The position numbers and the translations under genes were made by a program. Source: Dermanyssus gallinae (Eukaryota; Arthropoda; Arachnida; Mesostigmata; Dermanyssidae). From it: a stretch of DNA of 64,000 nt. Location: NCBI GenBank assembly GCA_003439945.1, contig QVRM01002390.1, forward strand, positions 1 to 64,000. The letters are read 5' to 3'. The notes under the pieces were generated by a model. The model was given only the letters and a program-made list of their open reading frames with translations, made no database searches and was not told where the DNA came from. Positions 59,423-64,000 of the stretch are shown in pieces (the stretch's first letter is position 1; every line of letters begins with the position of its first letter).

Positions 59423-59468
59423 TATATAGACACATTTTTACCTTAAATCGAATCTCCTCGCGACCCAT
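39693..59468 (-). CDS. UTP20: UTP20 (DRIM), small-subunit processome component
   Basis: Nucleolar HEAT/ARM-repeat protein of the U3 small-subunit processome, needed for 18S rRNA processing. I place 24 exons with GT-AG introns in matching phase: 59442-59468, 58409-58622, 57429-57654, 56094-56211, 53522-53806, 53182-53379, 52891-53034, 50977-52588, 50255-50472, 49390-49667, 47815-49258, 46183-46833, 45636-45868, 44969-45377, 44506-44690, 44085-44234, 43710-43947, 43253-43440, 42871-43079, 42317-42643, 41598-42029, 41083-41329, 40602-40728 and 39693-40012. They sum to about 2,800 codons, the family's usual length. Diagnostic blocks include RFK-SFSERI...DVIHRVDRS at the start, FAAESFAFLLRK, HIQ-MHRRARALNRL, VPIAVAMVKLLSLLP, and HSWVRVAVAQLFGLLF near the end. 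The start ATG at 59466-59468 sits in a 9-codon exon. Frame-breaking extra bases occur in exons 18, 22 and 24. Confidence 0.93.
41083..42029 (-). CDS. UTP20: UTP20 exons 21 and 22, exon 22 with a frameshift
   Basis: Exon 21 (41598-42029): DRLIYLVLNTCVKILSHVRL, then HSWVRVAVAQLFGLLFVRYE and LVKNLLFIGK. Exon 22 (41083-41329): VLLYLECGD, an acidic loop DESGLDIEDEQLQAEPEEDE, LGWFIFKIERELRLLGG, then a shift of one base near 41100-41125 into IVENPNFEK, which joins RICLYKLL of exon 23 as in the family. The exon is 247 bases where phase demands a multiple of three. Confidence 0.82.
42317..43947 (-). CDS. UTP20: UTP20 exons 17 to 20, exon 18 with a frameshift
   Basis: Exon 17 (43710-43947): SLEMLDPFVAPLSRLQRCSY. 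Exon 18 (43253-43440): TIRCILNEVKDVDLSEEQYK up to VERQGVAF, then the frame shifts and resumes SLLAAIIDRGVNLPELHTLM. An extra A in the run 43319-43323 (+ strand) explains it; the exon is 188 bases where phase demands 187. Exon 19 (42871-43079): QVYQKYLFDYPIGPKLREKC. Exon 20 (42317-42643): NLLAKSALIFFVPLSASLVN. Confidence 0.88.
43993..44021. repeat. (TA)n in UTP20 intron 16
   Basis: Short TA run. Similar runs lie in other UTP20 introns at about 44860-44880, 45567-45585, 49340-49351, 53886-53905 and 59389-59425. Confidence 0.9.
44085..46833 (-). CDS. UTP20: UTP20 exons 12 to 16
   Basis: Exon 12 (46183-46833): MHRRARALNRLSSTLAKRHV, WRSYARLVDKYITLL, then an acidic loop (DAEMDFDEEQPDAGIGAEGD). Exon 13 (45636-45868): YYSADEDDDNEEN then VPIAVAMVKLLSLLPSK. 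Exon 14 (44969-45377): YLKYVIREMRSLLSRGFQLH. Exon 15 (44506-44690): GLSKTAIYVFCYKLLDENVP. Exon 16 (44085-44234), not seen as a simple open frame, reads VFLVPKAPVRGIAGALVSVK and VHVLVGAALKLLRDIL. Confidence 0.9.
47815..50472 (-). CDS. UTP20: UTP20 exons 9 to 11
   Basis: Exon 9 (50255-50472): VSVLHGYREEFLKLLDDKQW. Exon 10 (49390-49667): LPYAMRLLFGRMLTKKTGHN and VLRFLASSRESDL. Exon 11 (47815-49258, 481 codons) runs from VLSNIRHVLNHMAGILPSC to DFFECIAHIQ, where the family reads HIQ-HRRARAL across the splice. This is the core of the DRIM domain and the best-conserved part of the gene. Confidence 0.92.
50571..50812. repeat. Imperfect minisatellite in UTP20 intron 8
   Basis: About five degenerate units of 40-50 bases sharing TGTTGAACTAATATGTC and CTTACTGTTACAGCAAACTA. 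Each unit carries a TACAG/ACAG trinucleotide context, but on the strand opposite to the gene. Confidence 0.75.
50977..52588 (-). CDS. UTP20: UTP20 exon 8, 537 codons
   Basis: The largest exon. Helical-repeat sequence from DVIPAFWTYCEKQ to ALDSLLACG. A long acidic, Ser-rich loop (DDECAMDVPEDQDPIES to NEDGSDQDVDNILPEDSAS) divides it near codon 420-460 and is followed by a basic stretch HQKYGVKVKGGKTIAPGRNP. Acidic loops at this point vary in the family. The donor is a perfect GTAAGT. Confidence 0.92.
52891..56211 (-). CDS. UTP20: UTP20 exons 4 to 7
   Basis: Exon 4 (56094-56211): LMVNDIKAVFALYVPLL and FAAESFAFLLRK. Exon 5 (53522-53806): VPDKAGLLDLMF and LGVLFFEMLKGVKTRVHSCS. Exon 6 (53182-53379): FHSTVDLTPSHFAALCQCY. 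Exon 7 (52891-53034): MKVCERRGATEASIRAILDS. All joins keep phase. Intron 4 (53807-56093) is the longest of this part and holds a foldback MITE. Confidence 0.88.
54931..55292. mobile_element. Foldback MITE in UTP20 intron 4
   Basis: Arms 54931-55070 and 55150-55292 are inverted copies of about 140 bases at roughly 75% identity, with ends AACGGAATAGCGCGCAG and CTGCGCGCTGTTCCGTT. Shared inner blocks include AAGAGTTTTCGTGAACGGCG. No coding frame is present. It is not related to the CAGGGTG family. No clear target duplication is seen. Confidence 0.75.
56246..56313. repeat. (TA)n near the acceptor of UTP20 intron 3
   Basis: About 68 bases of pure TA, starting 35 bases upstream of exon 4's acceptor in gene direction. 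Confidence 0.95.
57333..57411. repeat. (TA)n near the donor of UTP20 intron 3
   Basis: About 79 bases of pure TA beginning 18 bases after the donor of exon 3. Confidence 0.95.
57429..58622 (-). CDS. UTP20: UTP20 exons 2 and 3
   Basis: Exon 2 (58409-58622) holds the IHRVDRS and ALEKWLELNCTQEFTEL blocks. Exon 3 (57429-57654) must start at the acceptor GTTAG before 57654, since this adds IFKLLQLQLSRKDS, keeps phase with the donor of exon 2 and fits the family; a nearer CAG would lose eight residues. It continues VVALARDLQDEFYPQFADFF and ends FQW. Exon 3's donor is only about 18 bases from a long (TA)n tract. Confidence 0.88.
59442..59468 (-). CDS. UTP20: UTP20 exon 1, start codon
   Basis: Encodes MGREEIRFK and ends at the donor GTAAAA. 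Joined to exon 2 it gives RFK-SFSERIASISVDVIHR, matching the conserved 'RF..F.ERL....IDIIHRID' start of the family. The ATG context is ACCATGG, a strong Kozak match. Choice of start is inferred from this match. Confidence 0.8.
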
Positions 59469-60390
59469 GGTTGCACATACACAACAGAATACGTAAGACT
59501 GACACTGGAATCAAGTCCGGTCAAGCACGGTTGTGTGACACAGCGGATTACCGGGCCGTCAGGCTCGGCAGTGCTAAGATTTCTAAGCACGGCCAAAGGA
59601 GACACATGAGGGAGAGGCTCTTCCGTCGAAGCTAGACTCTTATCTCTTCTCTATGCTGACAACACTCAAGCGAACGTACCGGGATCATGCTTGAAAAAAA
59701 TACACAAAACCAACATAGAACAAGTGCCGGTCGGCACGCTCCGAACACGACTTCAATTCGGAATCACGAGGGTCAGAAACGGTTTGCAAACGCGCGGTTT
59801 GCAAGATCAATCACCATTCGTCTGGGCATCACAGCAGCACTCTTAACCACATTCGAAAGTAAGTAGCATTTATATTGAGTGAACTGCCAAAACAAAAGTG
59901 CATCGTGATCTCTCGTACTGGTCGAGCATGTGAAAGCCGATCAGCAGCACATCAACGATAGCGCCACACATAAATACTAACATTCGAATGTTCGAATTTC
60001 GAACACGTGTGTTGCGCCTCTGTGCATGTGAACTGAGCCGAATTTTAAATCTGACCGCCATTGACCAGACGCTCTCCTACTGGATCGGTCATCGATCGGT
60101 TCGGGCTCAGTGTTTAGCGCGTGGAGTAATTCAAACAAGCGCGCGAATCTGTGCTATACGCATTCGGACTTTGTCATAAAAACCTAGGACGTCACACAAC
60201 ATGTAGGAGAAAGGCCAAAGTACACACACAATTATGTTATATAATTTATACCTTAGTTGTCGAAATAAAATGTATTCTTTTTGGTCACCATCCCAACCTG
60301 GTTGGCCTTATCGAATCTGCAAGAACTTAACACACCTGAGGCTAGGCATCCAACTTGCTCATTGTCTCCTCGGCCCCAAGTACACAATCA
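59469..60390. other. 5' flank of UTP20
   Basis: Contains the 5' UTR and presumably the promoter of UTP20, at unknown position. GC content is higher than in the surrounding DNA up to about 60180. No TATA box or motif is clear, and no divergent gene is recognised. Confidence 0.4.
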
Positions 60391-60720
60391 AGGTTTGCAC
60401 TCTGTAATTTAGGTGCTATCTTGTGGAACAAGTTGCCTAGTGACATTAGGACACTTATATCGCATAGTCAATTCAAAAACACTGCGAGCAGGCACTATCT
60501 AACCTTACTTGCGTCTGATTAAACCATAGCTATGTATACACGTACACAATCCATAGATAAACAATTGCAATAACGCAAGATACTACGGTGATAATGTATA
60601 AAATCTTACTGTAACTTGTACTATGCGTCGCACTAGCCTGTGGCTATATGAAGTTATAACACAAATGAGAAACTACAATTAAGTATTAATCAACAAGTCA
60701 TGTCATATCATAACAACCAT
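60391..60720 (+). mobile_element. LINE 3' end, same family as 34.57 kb
   Basis: Reads RFALCNLGAILWNKLPSDIR and TLISHSQFKNTASRHYLTLL then ASD and stop, followed by a UTR that matches 34570-34795 almost base for base, with one extra block of about 40 bases. The protein end is typical of CR1/L2-type elements. Confidence 0.8.
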
Positions 60721-61089
60721 TGACACAATAGCGCCTCAGGACACAATCGTTAAGATTTTTTTTATTTGCAGCAGCAGTACATTGGTAATGCTGCGCAACT
60801 GCTCATTAGCGTGCACCACTCGGTAATATTCACTTGTCTAACTTTTGCCTAAATGGAGTTCGCCGTTTATCAAAAACCAAACATACAAATCGCTAAAATA
60901 GTGCGTAAGTTTTTACTAGCATGCATTTGCACAATCGCAAACAGAGACTCAGTTTCAGACTTAGTTAGTTACGCAGGTAATTTACTTTCACGAGCTCCAA
61001 GGATGATGAGGTGATTCACGTACCACGTTTTCATAAGATAGATGGATCGAAAGGTTTTGTTATTCTCATGAGTGGTTTACATTTACAGT

Positions 61090-61300
61090 GGTACAGAGGT
61101 TCACAGCTCCTCAAAGCCATCAAAGGCTAATATGGAGTGTTTATATTGCATTTTTTTTACAATATTATTTATTGTCATTATGATTAGTGTTCGGGCTACC
61201 TAAATAGTATTGCTTAGCTTATTTTGTTTTAATATTGTCAAAGAAGTGGTGGCGCGCACATCTGGGGGGAGCTTGTTCATAAAAGGCTTTTCATAGCTTA
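61090..61300 (-). mobile_element. LINE 3' end, same family as 34.36 kb, inverted
   Basis: The reverse complement of 61090-61290 matches 34360-34550: GAACAAGCTCCCCCCAGATG, AATATT...AAACAAAA and CCTTTGATGGCT. It is a 5'-truncated copy. Confidence 0.75.
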
Positions 61301-62029
61301 GCACACAGAGGGCTTGTTATATTTCACAAAAGACTTGCATTAGAAATTGAGTAAAAACGTCTGATTTGATAACGATGCAATAGTGTGATGATTTTAATAG
61401 AGGCGAACAGCAAGCGATGCCAATGAAATTTAAATGTGTGCTAGAGTGGTACCAAGCGATGCTCAGATGCCTTGCGGGACGATGTAGAAGCATGTAGGCG
61501 AACGTGTATTCGCTAACGGTCATGAAGTGAGTGACCAGGAAAACAATCAAGACATTACGTTTTCTAGAAACTCTGCGGTGACACTTCACCGAAGACGATT
61601 TCAGCGCGACACATATAGTTAGTTACATTACGAATCTGAAATATACGCTATGTTGGATGTTGTAACTAAATTACGTTCGACGCGAACAGTAGCAATACCT
61701 CTCATGTTGGCAAAACTTCTCATGCTATTATGAGACAATAACATATTTTCAATCAATAGAATCACGCACAATGTTTGCAGATTATAACTGGCGTTTTCCT
61801 CTTTTTCTTTAATTGAAATTAACACATGCATATTTTTGTGTTTTTATGGATGCTGCTATTTTCATTTACTACGTATTAGTCACATTAGTATATTTGGGAT
61901 GGTACTTTTGTATATAAAGAGTCTCATCCCAATATCTTATTCTTATTGCCTAGAGCTGTCCCAAGTATTAACCGTGAGGCATTTCAATGCCGAAACCGCT
62001 ATTTTTGGGCTAATCAATGAGACAAAATT

Positions 62030-62600
62030 GTGAGGCGTTGTCTTGGATTCCAGGTTAGTGCTGGAGCTCATACAGATCATCTTCGTAAGAAAGTTGTAAG
62101 AAGCATCGCTACCTTGAAGAGCCGCAATATTCTGCCCCGTAACTGCCTGTTTGCCATGTACAATGCCTACGTCCATAGTTATCTGAGCTCTCCAGAGAGA
62201 TCTTTGGAATGCATAATATGCGTCTTGTATATCCGCAGCAGATTTTTGGAATGACTTATACGCGTCTTGTATATCCGTTATCCTGCTTGCAAACGAGGGC
62301 TTGTGATAACACACATTATAATTATGCCTATGAAAGTTATGCCTATGACCTAGTAGTTCTCCTAAATACACAACACCACCTGCAGTTATATCTGCAGGAT
62401 GCCTCCGATTTGTGCCAAGAAAATCAACTGACAATCAACATCGCCAAAACAAAAATACTACGATGTAGGTGTAGCAGATCATACGCCGTAGACGACCGGT
62501 GCTTTAAGATTGGGGGAGTAAATATTGAACTCTTCAAGTACTTTTGCTATCTGGGGATAATAGTGACCCCCGTGTGTCATTCAGCAGATATGTAGAAGAA
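62030..62600 (+). pseudogene. LINE RT fragment, thumb region
   Basis: HLRKKVVRSIATLKSRNILP precedes a block LVVLLNTQHHLQLYLQDASD, LCQENQLTINIAKTKILRC and VNIELFKYFCYLGIIVT, which is the motif C to thumb region of an RT. The catalytic DD is not intact. The two blocks are in reverse of protein order, so two copies are joined. Confidence 0.7.
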
Positions 62601-62829
62601 ATGTATAGCAACACACATTATAGAAGCCTACGTAGAATTTAAAGAGAACCGTAACATGGAATTCGTAGTGGAACTCTATGTCGAGGAGCTCGCTTTTTAG
62701 AGTATGCTGTTATCATAGATTCAGCGCCAACTGAACTCCTATAGCTAGCTGAATTAGAACAAATATTTTTGAATATGAAGTATAAAGAATAAGATAAGAC
62801 GGCACTACGAAGAACAGCAACGCATTAGG

Positions 62830-63400
62830 CAAAACCCCGGCAAGCGTGCAAAAACCATAACTGCTACTTCCAAGGAGACCAGTGCCTTCAGACGCACTAA
62901 TAAATGACGAAAAGTGGGAAACCCACTTCACGAGAGACGTAATAATACCAGATCAGTACCCTTTAGAAGAAGGTGTTGATTTTACAGAGGGCGAGGTCAA
63001 AGCCGCAATTATCAAAGCAAAACGGGAAATCAGCAGGACCTGATCGTATTCTCAATGACCACCTGAAGTCTAATATCGACGCTATGCGCCCTGTTATGAC
63101 AAAACTATACAACGAATGTGTTCGACAAAGCAAGATCCCTAATGAGTGGAGGCAAAGCTATCTACAGCCTATGCTTAAGCGAAAGGGGGATGCAACTGAC
63201 CCAAAAACTTATATATAGAGGCATACTACACTTACAAGCGTCCTTTATAAGATATTAACGTGCCTTATCATTAGTCGATTGTACTCTTACGTAGAAGACA
63301 AAATGTTGGCAGAACCATACGATTGTCTAAAGAGGCGATCGACGTCAGGTGCAGTTGCATTTGTTTTAAGCCATGTATCACGCTGCCTGTCTAACTAAGA
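62830..63400 (+). pseudogene. LINE RT fragment, N-terminal region
   Basis: REVIIPDQYPLEEGVDFTEGEVKAA-like sequence, a one-base shift, GKSAGPDRILNDHLKSN, LYNECVRQSKIPNEWRQSYL and LKRKGDATDPKTYI, stop, then TSVLYKILTCLIISRLYSYV. This is the 'KA.GPD.I..E' to 'I.NYR.I.L....K....I...R' part of an RT. Confidence 0.82.
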
Positions 63401-63589
63401 AATAACATACACTAAGGAACCGTTTACTTTCGGACTGTTGGTTTAACATTAGGCCACACGGTTCAACGTAATAGGCTCCCTTTTTAACCTTGTTCATTAC
63501 ATTAGCGCACAATATAATTTTGGTAAGAATGGCGACCACTATGTACAAACGCCCGTAACGTAACAATCTACAGTTTTACCTTAACGAAA

Positions 63590-63930
63590 CTGCGAAATGG
63601 TGCGATGAAAACAAGGTCAAGATGATTGCCCTATTTTACAATGTCTGACCTTTTTCAAGATTTGCAATTTGGGTTACATTAATTAGAAAAATAAAAACAA
63701 ATATAAACAATGTCTGACCTTGTATGTACGAAAATGATCGTCTCACTCTAAAAGTCAAAGATCTTACGCTTTAGAAGAGGAAGGTCATACGCGGCCATAT
63801 CAGTATATGGAGAACCACCTAAATGAGCTAGCCACTTTTGCTATCTAGACATAAGACTAGCTTTTAGGCTCTCTTTCAGCAGACATATTGAGGAGAGGAC
63901 AAGTAAAAGCTACGTCTGAAGTGTTTTTAT
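63590..63930 (+). pseudogene. LINE RT fragment, thumb region, same family as 62.4 kb
   Basis: LNETAKWCDENKVKM, then FCYLDIRLAFRLSFSRHIEE corresponds to FCYLGIIVT...HSADM at 62.5 kb. It lies after the N-terminal piece with the palm deleted. It may run off the right edge. Confidence 0.65.
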
Positions 63931-64000
63931 TATGCAATATGCATAATGTAGACGTAAATAAAGATATAAACTGCTTTAAAATTAAAGTACTTCCGGCAGC

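Noticed and set aside
1..64000. CRISPR arrays, phage or bacterial defence systems
   Set aside because: The window is eukaryotic; no regularly spaced repeats with unique spacers and no such proteins are present.

Overview
The window is nuclear DNA of a small-genome arthropod. The evidence is GT-AG introns, mostly 60-500 bases long, long (TA)n microsatellites every few kilobases, and a dense mix of non-LTR retrotransposon pieces, Tc1/mariner elements, a tRNA-derived SINE and a gypsy-type solo LTR. Roughly 40% GC with compact introns would fit a mesostigmatid mite such as Varroa, but no marker here proves the species.

Two host genes are recognisable. On the + strand, about 5.8-11.3 kb, lies a C2H2 zinc-finger gene with an alanine-rich N-terminal part and three fingers spread over three exons. 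On the - strand, 59.47 down to 39.69 kb, lies a complete UTP20 (DRIM) gene, a giant HEAT-repeat subunit of the small-subunit (U3) processome. I could place 24 exons with splice sites; they sum to about 2,800 codons, close to the usual length of the family. The 5' two thirds are open throughout. The 3' third carries apparent one-base insertions that break the frame.

Between and around these genes is repeat-rich DNA. 0-5.7 kb: Tc1/mariner debris, simple repeats and hairpins. 13.0-18.6 kb: a MITE, a nearly complete R2-clade (restriction-like endonuclease) retrotransposon, and a nearly intact mariner with both terminal repeats. 19.4-21.1 kb: a second, decayed R2-clade element. 21.9-22.5 kb: a solo LTR with a 4-bp target duplication. 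24.0-27.3 kb: nested APE-type LINEs. 27.8-38.4 kb: four copies of one SINE family, a DUF4817-type DNA transposon with long inverted ends, and fragments of several LINEs. 60.4-64 kb: further LINE pieces.

No operon, CRISPR array or prokaryotic defence system is present. The points of most interest are the gene-level oddities of UTP20, the R2-clade element with an extra upstream ORF and a UAAUG junction, and the nested SINE/MITE/DUF4817 repeat families.
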